DNA of 64,000 nt from Elmis aenea (taxonomy: Eukaryota > Arthropoda > Insecta > Coleoptera > Elmidae): positions 64,194,108 to 64,258,107 of the forward strand of contig OX393577.1 in NCBI GenBank assembly GCA_947652605.1. Reading direction: 5' to 3'. A program made the position numbers and the translations under genes. Shown here piece by piece: positions 1-11,053 of the stretch. How positions within the stretch are numbered: the first letter of the stretch is position 1; each line of letters begins with the position of its first letter. The notes under the pieces were generated by a model that was given only the letters and a program-made list of their open reading frames with translations, did not search any database and was not told where the DNA came from.

Positions 1-306
1 CGAATTTGCAAAGATAAACGTAAAACAATAAAGTCTTACAGAATCATCTTATACTGTGATTATTCGCGTAATTTCAGTCAAAAAGTGTCCCAAAACCATG
101 TTTAAAAAAATAATTAAAACGTTTTATAATCAAACTGCAACGGATTCAAAAAATGTTTGCATGTGGAAAATCAAACCTAGTGTTTTGGCAAAAAATTTAG
201 TCAAAATCGCAAAAAAAATCCGTAGGAAAATTAAATTGAAAGAAACAAAAGAAAATCGTTTTTTTTTGCGATCAATCTGTACAGAAATAAAAAATTGAAA
301 ATGTAC
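1..306 (-). other. probable intron next to the first exon
   Basis: This AT-rich stretch follows, on the minus strand, the splice donor (GT at 306-305) of the exon at 307-672. Short open frames run through it on both strands, but they are A/T-run translations without recognisable domains. I see no TE end or second exon here. The call depends on the neighbouring exon being real. Confidence 0.5.
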
Positions 307-672
307 CTTTTCCGTTTTTATTTCTAATGGCGAAAGAAGTGGCGTAGGAGCGCATGAGACGGCAAGATCGTCGACGGCTTCCAGTTTCACTTGACCGGTG
401 CCAACAACTCCCAACATGTTAGCATTTTCCGGATCTATGTTCTGGATACTGCTAGCGATGTCTTCCCACAGCGGTGGTCTGAGGAAGACGTCGTCGTCAG
501 TACCGGGAAGTGTCCTCATGGACACGTAGCTCATGTTCGGTTGAAGACGGTTGTGTGGGGGTTCGAAGAAATCATCTAGCTGGGATGCTGATTCTCGGCG
601 CGGTTTTTCAAGCTCTTCTTCAAGGCGCCGCTCCCACTCCTGTTTGCAGAGGAACGTATCCAGGTCGCTCGT
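307..672 (-). CDS. internal coding exon, probable transcription factor (possibly Krüppel-like/dar1-type)
   Basis: On the minus strand an open frame of 122 codons is bounded by a good acceptor (long pyrimidine tract ending TTGTTTTAG, 680-673) and a GTACAT donor (306-301). The length of 366 nt is a multiple of three and the frame is phase 0 at both ends. GC content and codon use differ clearly from the AT-rich flanks. The peptide is acidic: it starts with a charged segment (ERRLEEELEKPRRES), continues with NMSYVSMRTLPGTDDDVF, then a hydrophobic/acidic RPPLWEDIASSIQNIDPENA block, and ends with QVKLEAVDDL and SPLEIKTEK. This looks like the transactivation region of a regulator and contains no DNA-binding domain; zinc fingers would lie in downstream exons (lower coordinates, outside the window). 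The PPLWEDI block reminded me of insect Krüppel-like factors of the dar1/KLF5 type, but I could not check that memory. The exon is well supported; the identity is weak. Confidence 0.72.
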
Positions 673-1590
673 CTAAAACAACAAGAAACAAGAAATTAAC
701 ACAAGAATTACAACTTTTAGGCAAAGCTTAACAGTACAAAAATAAGTGGTGATTTCTCTAACTCTTTAGCGTATGAGGATAGATACATTTTTTATCACAA
801 TCGATAAGGAAAAGCTTTTTTCCACTTGACTGACTTCTCAAACATAGCATTCGTAAAAGTAATGTGACGCGTGTTGCCATATTTTTGTGCACACAGATTC
901 TGAAGTGGCTTAACAGAGTAAAACTTAAGTTTTTAAAGAGTTGCCAGCCATCACAATATCCTCTTCTACGATATGGATGGTCCAACTTTTTTCACATTAC
1001 TATCATATTACTTTAAGCGTCCATCAAAGTGTTACGAAACTTATTGGGGAGATGTTGAGTAATTTTGAAGTGACTTAAGTCAGATAAAACTGTACAATTC
1101 AGTGTTGTACAGAATTTTACTCATTAGACGAAGATATTGCTATAAATTGTGACTCTTAAGATTAAGACTACAGGTTTTCTGCATTGTTACTTCAAAATTT
1201 GATCAATGCAAAAGAGTTTTGAGTCACTGTGAATTAAGAAGATACAAAGGTTTCTTTGTTTTTCTTCCCAAGTAAGTAAAAAACGCTTTTGGAAAAGAAA
1301 CGGTAGCAAAATCCCTGCGATAAAAATAAATCGATTTCTTTTGGGTAATTCAGGTTCTTTATCCAAACATTGACGCTAATAGAAATAGGCTTAACCTTTC
1401 ATCTCAACTTTTTTAATTAATAACTTAAGTATAATATCGTAATATGAGTAGAACTTAATTAGGTGCACGTGCTACATCATCAAATTAAACTAAACACTTA
1501 TGGGTGCACTTTAATCATTTACTTTGCTAAATAAAATTTTTGAGCACCAAACCATGTTTGTATAAAACAATACCTTTGACCTACAGCGAT
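673..1590. other. AT-rich stretch without recognised gene or repeat
   Basis: It begins with the acceptor tract of the exon at 307-672 and is probably the upstream intron of that gene. Apart from the polypyrimidine tract nothing stands out; open frames here are short and lack domains. Confidence 0.4.
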
Positions 1591-1593
1591 CTA

Positions 1594-2022
1594 TGGGTGT
1601 GGGACCTGGGTACTGAACACAAATGTAAAGGAAGCCCTAAGAGGATGGCAAAGAAAGATAATTGGGAGAATTGGAGAAAAGTGGGAGGGAAGAGAACAGA
1701 TGAGAGATATAGAAGAAGAACGAACGAGGAGGTATATTTAATTTTCAAAAAAGCAACCATACACAAAGTAATAAATGCCAGAAGGATACAATGGCTAGGA
1801 CATATTGAGAGAAGGAAGGACAGCAGAATGATAAAAGAGATAGCGTGGAAAAACCTACATACAAGAAACAAAGATGAAGACCCAGAAAAAGATGGAGAGA
1901 AGCTGTGGAGGCAGAACTAAAAGAGAAAAACATAATGAATTGGAGGAAGAAAACGAAAGAGAGAAGAGTGTGGAAGAATATTACTAAGCTCTGGGCCCAA
2001 ACGGCCCGCAAAACAGCCTTTA
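1594..2022 (+). pseudogene. LINE 3' coding remnant (RTE-like C-terminal domain)
   Basis: The frames together spell the domain that follows the reverse transcriptase in RTE-like arthropod LINEs: RKIIGRIGEKWEG, then TNEEVYLIFKKATIHKVI, RRIQWLGHIERRKDSR, and finally RKRWREAVEAELKEKN followed by NWRKKTKERRVWKN. These pieces lie in different frames, with shifts near 1680-1700 and 1880-1895, so the copy is dead. No reverse transcriptase core is present, so it is strongly 5'-truncated. The 3' end is not defined; no target duplication was found. This is related to, but not the same copy as, the LINE remnants at 7401-7883 and 37290-38045. Confidence 0.8.
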
Positions 2023-3299
2023 TATATATCAATAAAAATTTTAAATTAATCTTAAAAACTCGCGATGGATTTGTGAATTTAAAAATTACCAAGTCTCAAT
2101 GCAATTTACTCAAATAAATCCAAAAAGTTTTACCCTCATTTTTAAAAACCAATACGATCCGTCCATCCATCATCTAACTACCAAAGTAATCACTACTCAT
2201 CATGAGTTTATTAATGCCATTATAAAATATATTGAATGACAATAAGGATCAAATTAATTCGAAACAAAATTGATTCTTTTGTTTTGATGGTGATTTCATG
2301 AAGGGAACAATCTGACACGAGACTCCTCAGCAGGAGGCAGCACCTCCTGGCTTATTGTATGATAATTAGAACACGGGGAAAGTCGTCAGAGGACCCCCAT
2401 CGCGTCTGAATACATTCACGAAAAGAACCCTACTTCATTTTTGCCGGTTGTTCTCACCTGCTTAATATAGACGACAAAACAATAAAAAGACATTACATTT
2501 TAAATTTCTTGTCCGGAGCGGTTTGATAGAATCTTCGTTTTGTGTAAGTCTCCCGCGCTCTTTCGATTAAACGGGCAGTTAAACATTAGTTTTATTAATC
2601 GGGAGGTCTTTGATACGTTTCGCCTTTTTGCGTAGTCTTTTGTTAGTGGAAAGCACCCAAACTTCGTTTGTTTTAAGGATCCTGACCCAAAAAGGGGTAA
2701 AAAACTATAGTTACTTATTCAAAATTGTTTTCCATGCATTCAACTTGTTTAAATGAAAACATTGAAGAGTGTGTACTGCACATCAACAATTTTTTATTGG
2801 ATTGGTGAATAAAAATGACTGTTTATATCGTGGGGTGCTATTCTGCCATTGTTTGGCACAACGTGGGGTTGTCGTAAACAAATGTTAACAACAAGGTTGA
2901 TGTCAAATCGTTTTATGTCTGTATTATAAAGTACTTGAATGTTGCCAGGTAATTTATGATATTTGGTTAAGATTCTTGCACATTAATCTTAACCAGGAAT
3001 TGCAAAAAAAATACCTGTCGGCACAAGTGTTTTTACGGGTATTAATTTTAGTGTTTTGAACAAAGATAAAAATGGGATGCCCATTAATCGATGCCTTTTT
3101 GGGTAAAATATAAATCGTGTTTTCGAAAAGCTCGAGAAATATTTGAAATAAGTTGCCTAAAGTCATTTTTCAAGTTAACACTCGTACTAGAATTGATTGT
3201 AGTCTCCAAGGTGTGCATTGCTTACTTTGAATAAGAGCGAAGAAGATTTTTTTTTTCGTTTTACAAGACACTGGTCTATAGTGGGCCATATACGTTTTC
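2023..3299. other. no gene seen
   Basis: AT-rich sequence with a slightly GC-richer patch at 2310-2420 and 2510-2700. I recognise no TE end, exon or RNA here. Confidence 0.4.
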
Positions 3300-3305
3300 A
3301 AAAAA
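3300..3305 (-). terminator. Pol III terminator of tRNA-Gly
   Basis: Six T residues on the minus strand, four bases after the discriminator base of the tRNA, which is the usual RNA polymerase III stop. Confidence 0.85.
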
Positions 3306-3309
3306 GTTG

Positions 3310-3380
3310 TGCATCGGCCGGGAATCGAACCCGGGCCGCCCGCGTGGCAGGCGAGCATTCTACCACTGAACCACCGATGC
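3310..3380 (-). tRNA. tRNA-Gly (anticodon GCC)
   Basis: Read on the minus strand this is a 71-nt tRNA: acceptor stem GCATCGG pairing with CCGATGC plus discriminator A; D arm GTTC/GAAT; anticodon stem CTCGC/GCGGG with loop CTGCCAC, giving anticodon GCC at 3348-3346; T arm CCGGG/CCCGG with loop TTCGATT. All stems pair fully apart from G-U wobbles, there is no intron, and internal A and B boxes are intact, so it should be functional. CCA is not encoded, as expected in eukaryotes. It decodes GGC/GGU glycine codons. A T6 terminator follows at once. A long ORF over it is only a shadow. Confidence 0.97.
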
Positions 3381-4005
3381 TTGATACAATTACTTGTAGA
3401 CGATAAAATCATGGATAGCTATACATTCTAATTTCCTATCACTACTGTATACACAACTGTAGTACTTATAAATACATACATTCTATATTAAGTTCTGACT
3501 TTTATCTATGGTTCTGACTATGTTCTGTGGTTCTGACAAAAAAGTATAACAATTAAAAGTCACTAAAAACTATGGGGAATTAAGCAATAAATCATTCTTA
3601 CTAACAATTATCCATAAAAATTTATTATTGTATCATCATTAATTTTAAATGACTTCTAATCGATAAACTTAAGTATTGGATAAACAATTTAAAAAGTAGG
3701 CCACCAAATTCAGCTACAAATAAAAATCATACACAAAAAGAGAAAGCAGCTGTCAGTTTGATCCAAGGGAAATTGAATTTAAAACACAATTATAATGTAG
3801 ATCGATCGAGTTACTTCCGAAATGGAAATTAGTAAGATAGGACCACACACAATAACCAAAAGCTGGTCAATATTAATTATATTTTATACGATTGTTAATG
3901 GACTATTTGGGGGACGTATTCGCCAAGCTGCTGGACTCCGAATTAGTTCTGCTGGTTGTGAAAATGGGCTTTTTTCCCAGAGATAAGGATGTGCTAATAC
4001 GAACA
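3381..4005. other. no gene seen
   Basis: AT-rich flank upstream (minus strand) of the tRNA. From about 3890 an open frame leads into the LINE-like peptide described next, but its first part has no recognisable domain. Confidence 0.35.
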
Positions 4006-4087
4006 CTCACAAATAACAATAGTAGCCGAGCGAATGCAGCAGAAATGAGATTTCTAAGAAAAATCCAAGGAAAAACCAAAAGAAGTA
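4006..4087 (+). pseudogene. short LINE coding fragment
   Basis: The plus-strand frame reads NNSSRANAAEMRFLRKIQGK, the AEMRFLR block that lies just after the reverse transcriptase in RTE-like LINEs (compare AAEMRFLRRVRG near 7548). It is cut off at 4091 by the TA target of the neighbouring DNA transposon, and no LINE sequence resumes on the other side, so it was already a fragment or was deleted later. Confidence 0.6.
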
Positions 4088-4092
4088 CAGTA

Positions 4093-5019
4093 AAGTGCCC
4101 TAATATGGAACAGTTACCTATTATGGAATACATCAGTTTTATGACAATGAATAAGCGATATCTGTTGAAAAGTATATGTACCTATTTGTACATTGATCAC
4201 ACATTCCCAAATGTAAAATAGTTAAAAAATATTCACTAGATTACATAACAGATTCAAATATATGTTTGACGTGCTACTGATTTTTTAGGCTAAATCTTTC
4301 AGTGCAAAATATTATATGCTAGGGTAAATGATATAAAATATTTCATTGCATGTTTATTTAGCATGAGCCTTTACATTTCAATTAAATAGAACAAAATTTT
4401 GATTGGGGCCATTTCATGTTTTACATATACCGATTTTTGAAATGTCACATTGATGCCTAATATGGAATACATAGAGGTGCCTTATCATGAATATGATTAT
4501 GGTCACTAAGTACAGCAATATGGGTTCAGTGTCAAAGGTGTCAGAAATGGGCAGACGAAAAATGTGCGAAATACAAAAAAAAAAAACAATTCTATTGTCC
4601 TACCTGTAAAAAATAAATAAATTATCAACATTTAGTTCGAATGACACTTGAATTATAATTTAATTTACATAAATAACAGAGTTTTGGTTTGGTTTAAGTA
4701 ATAATGCAAATCAGAAAGAAATAAAAGATTAATCTATGAGCAGTTGTTTATTTTAATGTATATTTCCTATATAATTCTATATTCCATATTAAGAACCCCT
4801 AGTATTCCATATTAGGTTCCCCGGGAGCTTAATATGGAATAGTAGTAACATTTAAAAAAAATAGCTATATAAGAAATATCTACCGTAATATCGTACCAGA
4901 ATTCGAGTAATGTGTTGCGTATTCATTACAAATTCCTGATAAATTATTTTGCAAAATTTTGTTGAATAAATCTGAATATTATTGCCGAATACAAAAAACT
5001 ATTCCATATTAGGGCACTT
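4093..5019 (+). mobile_element. pogo-like (Tc1/mariner superfamily) deletion derivative
   Basis: Perfect 18-bp terminal inverted repeats, AAGTGCCCTAATATGGAA at 4093-4110 and its complement at 5002-5019, are flanked on both sides by TA (4091-4092, 5020-5021), the target duplication of this superfamily. The TIR core TTCCATATTA recurs inside at 4458-4467, 4782-4791, 4804-4813 and 4830-4839, possibly extra transposase sites. The only coding trace is half a PHD finger at 4497-4616. At 927 bp it is far too short for an autonomous element, so it is a non-autonomous derivative. Confidence 0.85.
4497..4616 (+). pseudogene. C-terminal half of a PHD finger from a pogo-like transposase
   Basis: One open frame reads WVQCQRCQKWADEKCAKY, then lysines and FYCPTCKK before TAA at 4614-4616. 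The CxxC, WxxxxC and final CxxC spacing matches the second half of a C4HC3 PHD finger, as found at the C-terminus of some pogo/Jerky-like transposases. The first CxxC pair is missing and the usual zinc-binding His is Asp (WADEKC), so it probably cannot fold. A stop (TGA) lies just upstream at 4494-4496. A better-preserved relative is at 32401-32679. Confidence 0.7.
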
Positions 5020-5021
5020 TA

Positions 5022-6234
5022 CTCTAATAGGAGTAATTTTTTTCATGATAATGTAAAGGATGGTGTTGTTTGCCATCACATAACAACTGTAAATCAGAAG
5101 GAAAAGAAGTTAATTTTAGCCTTACATCTGGTTTGACATCTCATCTGTTCCTATTGTTGTCTTCAAAGAAAACCAAAGAAGATAATCCAGTAACAAAAGG
5201 CATTAAAAATCGGACCACAGTTTGGGAAACGCTGAGGTATGCTATACCATAACAATCAAAGGCGCACATGCCTCTAACAATAATGAAGTTACGCTACGCA
5301 GACTTCTTCGTGCTTCGATTTTTCCTGATCGCAGCGTGAAGGAAAATTGCGCGCCAAGCTTCATCACTCCCGCTCAACCGTTTTTTTTTTACTATAGCGG
5401 AATTCGCAAGAACATGTAATATCATACATTTAACGGTTTTAATAATATTTTTAGTAGGAAGTCTTGCAACAGCAGTTTCGAATTAAATGCCCAGTCCCTA
5501 ATTGAAACAGTCATGCCTACCAGTAATGTAACTAATAGCATTTGTACACCGGCTCGCGTAATAAAACAAGAGATAAGACATTCACTCACGTATGAATAAC
5601 CACTGTTAACAATAAACGTGTCTGCGAATTTATAATTGCGAATTATTGTTATCCGCCACATGAAAAAAGACAATAACCAGAGAATAACGGTGCAATAACT
5701 CGTGCAAAAGTTATGATCGATAAAAATATTAGGGCCTCTGGGTACATTTTTATTACCAAACGATCTTGACCCATATCTACGAAGAGATTAGTTAGTAAAA
5801 TATCAATCTTGGACCTGTATCAGTTTAAATGGAACCAAGAATGATCGTAAATAAAGATATATTCAAACCGGATGGTCATTAAAAATCGAGAACCATTCGC
5901 TACACCCACTGGGACTATAAACTCACAACTATTCCGACCTTTTCGGTAAACAATTTAATATAAATATCTATAAATTAATTTGAGTGACCTGTTTTTCTCG
6001 CTGGTTGCCGTTTTTATTTAAATTTAAGTGGTAAGTTTCTTATAATCCTTTTAATTTAATGAAATTCTTATCAGATTGTGAGATTGGAATAGTTAAGTTA
6101 TAGCTAGGTCGAGGAGTTGGGTATTTGTATGACTTCACAAAACTACCAAAAATAAAACGAGATTTTTAAGCTTATCAAAATAATTACATTCACGCATAGA
6201 TAAGACAAATTTTAGTTATGAGCTTCCAGGATTA
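5022..6234. other. no gene seen
   Basis: Contains short open frames at 5070-5419 and 5422-5673 (minus) without recognisable domains. No TE ends recognised. Confidence 0.35.
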
Positions 6235-6235
6235 A

Positions 6236-6376
6236 AAAAAAAGCAGGAACGGGTAGAAACATCAAATGGAAAGACATGAAAAAACTAGCACGACAGAAAA
6301 ACATGGAAAAAAGTCAGCACAACACAACTCAACAGTCCTACACCTAACAGTGGAAGGACTCATGACTAAATAGAAC
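6236..6376 (+). mobile_element. LINE 3' end fragment (family B tail)
   Basis: The segment CAGTCCTACACCTAACAG followed by TGGAAGGACTCATGACTAAAT at 6333-6373 recurs, with changes, at 7889-7922, 61264-61311 and, inverted, 34074-34107. In two of these it directly follows LINE coding sequence, so I take it as the 3' untranslated end of an RTE-like LINE family. The stretch before it (6236-6330) is A-rich and compatible with LINE 3' sequence. Confidence 0.55.
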
Positions 6377-6449
6377 ATATTTGATGAGATATAATAATTT
6401 AAGATTCATACCGACTGCGTTACTGATCTGTCTAGCGCTAGCGTTAAGT

Positions 6450-7922
6450 CAACAACTTAAACAAAAACATAACTGGGGACCCAAAGGAACACTTCTACTT
6501 CTAGAAGTCATGAACAAGGCATGGTCCGAAGAAATAATACCGAAAGACTGGGAGATAGGTATGATACTGCCTATATTTAAGAAGGGGGACAGCAAAGATT
6601 GCAATAATTACAGGAGCATAATGCTTCTCAGCACAGCACTAAAATTGTACGAACAAATACTAGCACAGAAACTAACAAAAATATTGGATAAGACATTAAC
6701 AGAATCACAAAGTGGATTTAGAAAAGGTAGGAGTCTTCAGGATCACATATTCACAATTAAACAGGTTATAACCAAAACACAACTAAAAAGAGAAAAAGCA
6801 TACCGCATTTATAGATCTAAAAAAGCATTCGATAAAGTGTCTAGACGAAAAGTTTGGGAGATCCTTGAAGAAAGAAAGGTAGACAATAAACTAATAAGAA
6901 ATATCAGATGCTTGTATAAGAAAACAATAAATCGCGTGATAACGAAAAACATGAAATCAGACTTTTTAATACAGAAGATGGATTAAGACAAGGGGGAAGA
7001 ATGAGCCCAATATTGTTTTCAATATTTATGGACAACATAATTAAGAAGTGCAAACAAAAAGTTAAAAGTTTATTCGTAGGCTATAAGAATTTACAGAAGG
7101 TCAAAATAGCAGAGTGTGCGTTCGCAGACGATGTAGTCATTATGGCAGAGAATGTAAGAGATCTCAAAATTAATATAGAAATTTGGAAAAAAGCATTAGA
7201 AGAAAATGGAATGGAAATAAATCACAAGAAAACAAAAGTGATGACGACAAACGCAGGAAACGAGAACATAAACATAGAAATTAGAGGAGAAAAAATTGAA
7301 ACCCTACAATATTTTGACTACCTTGGAGTAGCAATCGAGAAGACAGGACTACAACAAGTGGAAATTAACAAGAGAATAGAAAAAGCAATGAAAACCTATT
7401 ATGCTATCGACAAGACGTTCATTAATAAAAAAGAAATCTCAAAAGACTAAAATAAATGTATACCGCACAATATTCAGACCAATATTGACTTTTGGGTGCG
7501 AGTCATGGACACTAACATCTAGCCAAAAGAGTAAAATACAAGCTGCCGAAATGAGATTTTTGAGAAGGGTGAGAGGTGTAACAAGAACGGACAGAATAAG
7601 AAACGATCAGATAAGAAATGAATTAGAAGTAGAATCGATCTTGCAATTCATAGAAAATAGACAACTGAGTTGGTGGGGACATCTACAGAGGATGGACACA
7701 AGAAGACAGGTAAAGAGAGTGTGGGAAGCAAGAATACAAACAAGGAGGAAAAGAGGAAGACCGAGAGAAACATGGGAAAAGGCGGTATCAAAAATATTGG
7801 AGAAAAAGGGAAAATCGTGATGCGAAGCGAAAGAAATGGCACAGAACAAAAAACAATGGCGAAAATTCATGTACAATACATAGATGTGCACACATCCCTA
7901 CACCTACGGGTAGAAGGGAATT
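6450..7922 (+). pseudogene. RTE-like non-LTR retrotransposon with most of the reverse transcriptase, inactivated
   Basis: Three overlapping frames give one protein. 6450-6985 contains the palm/fingers region (IPKDWEIGMILPIFKKGD, YRSIMLLS, SGFRKGRSLQDHI, KAFDKVSR). A shift near 6970 leads to GLRQGGRMSPILFSIFMDNI and the catalytic FADDVVIMAE (about 7129-7158). A second shift near 7430 leads to TILTFGCESWTLTSSQ-like thumb, AAEMRFLRRVRG, LSWWGHLQRMD and RGRPRETWEKAV. An in-frame TGA at 7818-7820 then sits where related LINEs have Trp; the frame continues EAKEMAQNKKQWRKFMYNT to TAG at 7881-7883. The 3' tail with CCTACACCTACGGGTAG follows. The endonuclease is absent (5'-truncated). The catalytic DD pair is kept, but two frameshifts and a stop make it a pseudogene. 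Clade: RTE-like by its tail domain; not tested by phylogeny. Confidence 0.88.
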
Positions 7923-7925
7923 TGA

Positions 7926-9763
7926 TTATATATACAGGGTGAGTCACGACGGACGCGTCGGAGTTTTATGGCGAAACGGTTTATATTTTCCAATTTCTGT
8001 CGCTGTTAGATTATGTAAGTCAATAAGGGCTACATTTTAAAAATATTTTCAAATATACAGGGTGCTCCAAAAAAGAGTGCCATATCAAAGTTATACTTTT
8101 TCTTATGGAACACCCTGTATATTTTACATTTTTGGATTCCTCTTTAAATTTAATTCAAAAAATGTATAAGGTTATATGGGTCTAAAGTCAACCGTTCTCG
8201 TGAAAATTGCATTTTCATGAAAATACAGTATTTTCAAAAATTTTCAACATTTGAAAACTTTGACAAGTCTGAAGAAATTCGCTTGGAGATAAGATTGACA
8301 ATAGATTATGTAACACTTTGCACCACCTACATTTTTAAAATATTGTACAGGGCGTTTTTTACGCTGGGTCAAACTTGTGAAACTTTAAAAACATCGATAA
8401 CTAATTTTTCTTAAATACAACACCCTATATTTTTTTGCACCGTCTTATAGAAAATTTAATTCTCTTTCGAAAACATTCAGACTGTTTTTCACCTAAAATT
8501 GATATTTTCCGAGATATCGCGATTTTATTGTTAATTAATAGGGCAAAGTAATATTTTCAAGTAGGCTATGAAGGTAGACAGCGGTAATTTGAAACAATTA
8601 AAAGAAAAAACAAGAAACTTATAATTCTGTCGTTTGCCTACACATTTTTGACACTTTTTTATAAGAAAGTTGTAGATTTACCATTTTTACGTTTAAATAT
8701 AGGTTTCTCATCAGGGCCACAATATTTTTCATATAATTGAGTTTGATCGTTTGCCAAGTCCTAAAAGCCGATTGATAATGTATAAGGTACGAGAACGGAA
8801 CGCTGATTAAAAAAAAAGTAATACTGACTTGTTTAATTTTACATTTAAAAAAAAAACATGGTTGGTACTGTTTTCGGTAGAGTGTCGTAGTATCGTATCG
8901 TAAACAGACAAAAAATGGTTTATAGGATTTAGTAATTATCTTATAACACTGGTCCAATAAATAAATGCATAAATAATTTTAAAAAATCTTTATTTAAACG
9001 TAAGTATGGTAAATCTACAACTTTCTTATAAAAAAATGTAAAAAATGTGTAGGCAAACGACAAAATTAAAAGTTTCTTGTTTTTCCTTTCAATTGTTTCA
9101 AATTACCGCTGTCTACCTTCATAGCCTACTTGAAAATATTACTTTGCCCTAATAATTAACAATAAAATCGCGATATCTCGGAAAATATCTATTTTAGGTG
9201 ACAAACAGCCTTAATGTTTTCGAAAGAGAATTAAATTTTCTATAAGACGGTGCAAAAAAATATAGGGTGTTGTATTTAAGAAAAATTAGTTATCGATGTT
9301 TAAAGTTTCACAAGTTTGACCAAGCGTAAAAAACGCCCTGTAAAATATTTTAAAAATGTAGGTGTTGCAAAGTGTTACATAATCTATTGTCAATCTTATT
9401 TCCAAGCGAATTTCTTCAGACTTGTCAAAGTTTTCAAATGTTGAAAATTTTTGAAAATACTGTATTTTCATGAAAATGCAATTTTCACGAGAACGGTTGA
9501 CTTTAGACCCATATGACCTTACACATTTTTTTAATTAAATTTAAAGAGGAATCCAAAAATGTAAAAATATACAGGGTGTTCCATAAGAAAAAGTATAACT
9601 TTGATATGCTACTCTTTTTTGGAGCACCCTGTATGTTTGAAAATATTTTTAAAATGTAGCCCTTATCGACTTACATAATCTAACACCGACAGAAATTGGA
9701 AAATATATACCGTTTCGCCATAAAACTCCGACGCGTCCGTCGTGACTCACCCTGTATATATAA
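7926..9763. mobile_element. 1.84 kb foldback element with ~775 bp arms
   Basis: The left arm (7926-~8700) returns as its reverse complement at ~8991-9763: both ends read TTATATATACAGGGTGAGTC, followed by matching ACGACGGACGCGTCGGAG blocks, and the match continues through the whole arm with few differences. The unpaired middle is about 290 bp. A short nested inverted pair ending in ATACAGGGTG lies inside each arm (8055-8120 and ~9570-9640). No coding capacity is credible. It abuts the LINE tail before it. Because the arms are nearly equal, ORFs at 8217 and 9286 encode the same peptide on opposite strands. Confidence 0.9.
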
Positions 9764-9773
9764 CTGGGGACTA

Positions 9774-10020
9774 TACAGGGTCACGAGTACAATTTTGGCT
9801 TTAAATAATTGCTCTATTATTTCACAAAATGCATTAACAATGTTGGAAATATTTTTTACGTTGCCATTATGAGATAGGTATACACATTGTAAATAATAAA
9901 AAATTAAAATGGTGTATTCTGGTCTTTAGAATAACATCATGATACTAATTTTGTCGAAATTTTGGAAGTACTTGGAATTTTTGTCATTCATTTTCAACGC
10001 ATCAAGGGTGACCCGCACCG
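9774..10020. repeat. possible half of another ACAGGG-type element
   Basis: ATACAGGGTCACGAGTAC at 9773 resembles the ends of the foldbacks in this window, but I find no inverted partner nearby. The right boundary given is arbitrary. Confidence 0.3.
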
Positions 10021-10541
10021 GGCTACCTCTTCGAACCTTGCTTTTAGTCCGGTCCTGGCCTGACAGTTCGTATTTTTATTGTTAGGCATCGCTAGAAACT
10101 AATAACGTTCCTGTATGATAAATAAACAGAGTATACACGCAACCATATAACCACAAATGCAAACATAATTAAAATTCTAAATTAACGGAAGTTATAGATG
10201 GTTTACTAACAGCCAGGCGAATAGAACATTAATTTGAAAGTACGCTCGCTCGTGCTGCGAGAGGCGCAATTCTTCGTGGATTTCTTTTAGCCGTTGTTTA
10301 ATGCTTAATAAAGTGTGCAATTTATTTCCGTAACACTAAAGATCGGTAAAAGATGGGGATGTAAATAAAATAAATTGGAAATTGCCGGGTTTTAATTAAT
10401 ATTCACGGCTTTGAGCGCAAACGGCATGGCATATTTTATGATACTTTACTTCTATTGCTTATCACCATAATTATTACTAACAGTTATTATTTTAAAGTAA
10501 GTTTAATACAAGTACAGTTTTCGCTTTGTCCTCAAATCATA
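10021..10541. other. no gene seen
   Basis: AT-rich flank with no recognised exon, RNA or TE end before the hAT target duplication at 10542. Confidence 0.35.
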
Positions 10542-10757
10542 TTTGTACCCAGAGCTGGGCAATGCTTGAATGCTTACTACTTGCAATAATTTTTTAAGCA
10601 CTTTTAATGCTTCGAGCACAATGCTTGGAGCACTTTCTAAAACAGGTGCTCGATGCTTAGAGCACCAAGCACTTTCATGAACACTTGGTACTTATTAAGC
10701 ACTTTAGAAGACTTAATAAGCATTTTTATTTTTACCGCGCTCATTTTTGATTTTAAT

Positions 10758-11053
10758 GAAACAGATTTTATGAATTCAACCCGTGAAAATCTATTAGCCA
10801 TTTCTATCCATGAACAAAAAACAACGATAGAGTTAGAATTAGCTCAGTATACCAAAGATCCTAGAACGGACTGGGACATAACTTCCCTACAGTGAAGAAA
10901 TTATTTTTGAGATACAATACTCCTCTGCCATCAAGTGCTTCTGTTGAGCGATTATTTTCTTTCGCAAGTATAATAAATGCACCTAACAGGCATGTACTTT
11001 CAGATGATAATTTTGAAAATCTGGTACTTTTAAAAGTAAATTCGAAAATTTAG
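10758..11053 (+). pseudogene. hAT transposase C-terminal dimerisation domain, truncated
   Basis: The frame 10883-11053 reads FPTVKKLFLRYNTPLPSSAS, then VERLFSFASIINAPNRH, LSDDNFENLVLLKVN and stops at TAG. SSASVERLFS followed by NxxRxxLSxxNFExLVLLK is the hallmark of the hAT family C-terminal dimerisation domain. The preceding part (10758-10880: IHEQKTTIELELAQYTKDPR) is in another frame, so there is a shift near 10880. No catalytic core is left. The position inside the 10550-12624 element and the orientation fit its own transposase. Confidence 0.88.

Noticed and set aside
3170..3412. 80-codon minus-strand frame
   Set aside because: It runs through the tRNA-Gly gene (GRMLACHAGGPGSIPGRCT is translated tRNA).
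8217..8414. Open frame starting MKIQYFQKFSTFENFDKSEE, found again on the minus strand at 9286-9471
   Set aside because: The two frames are mirror images on the two arms of the foldback 7926-9763; equality comes from the palindrome, not from a gene family.
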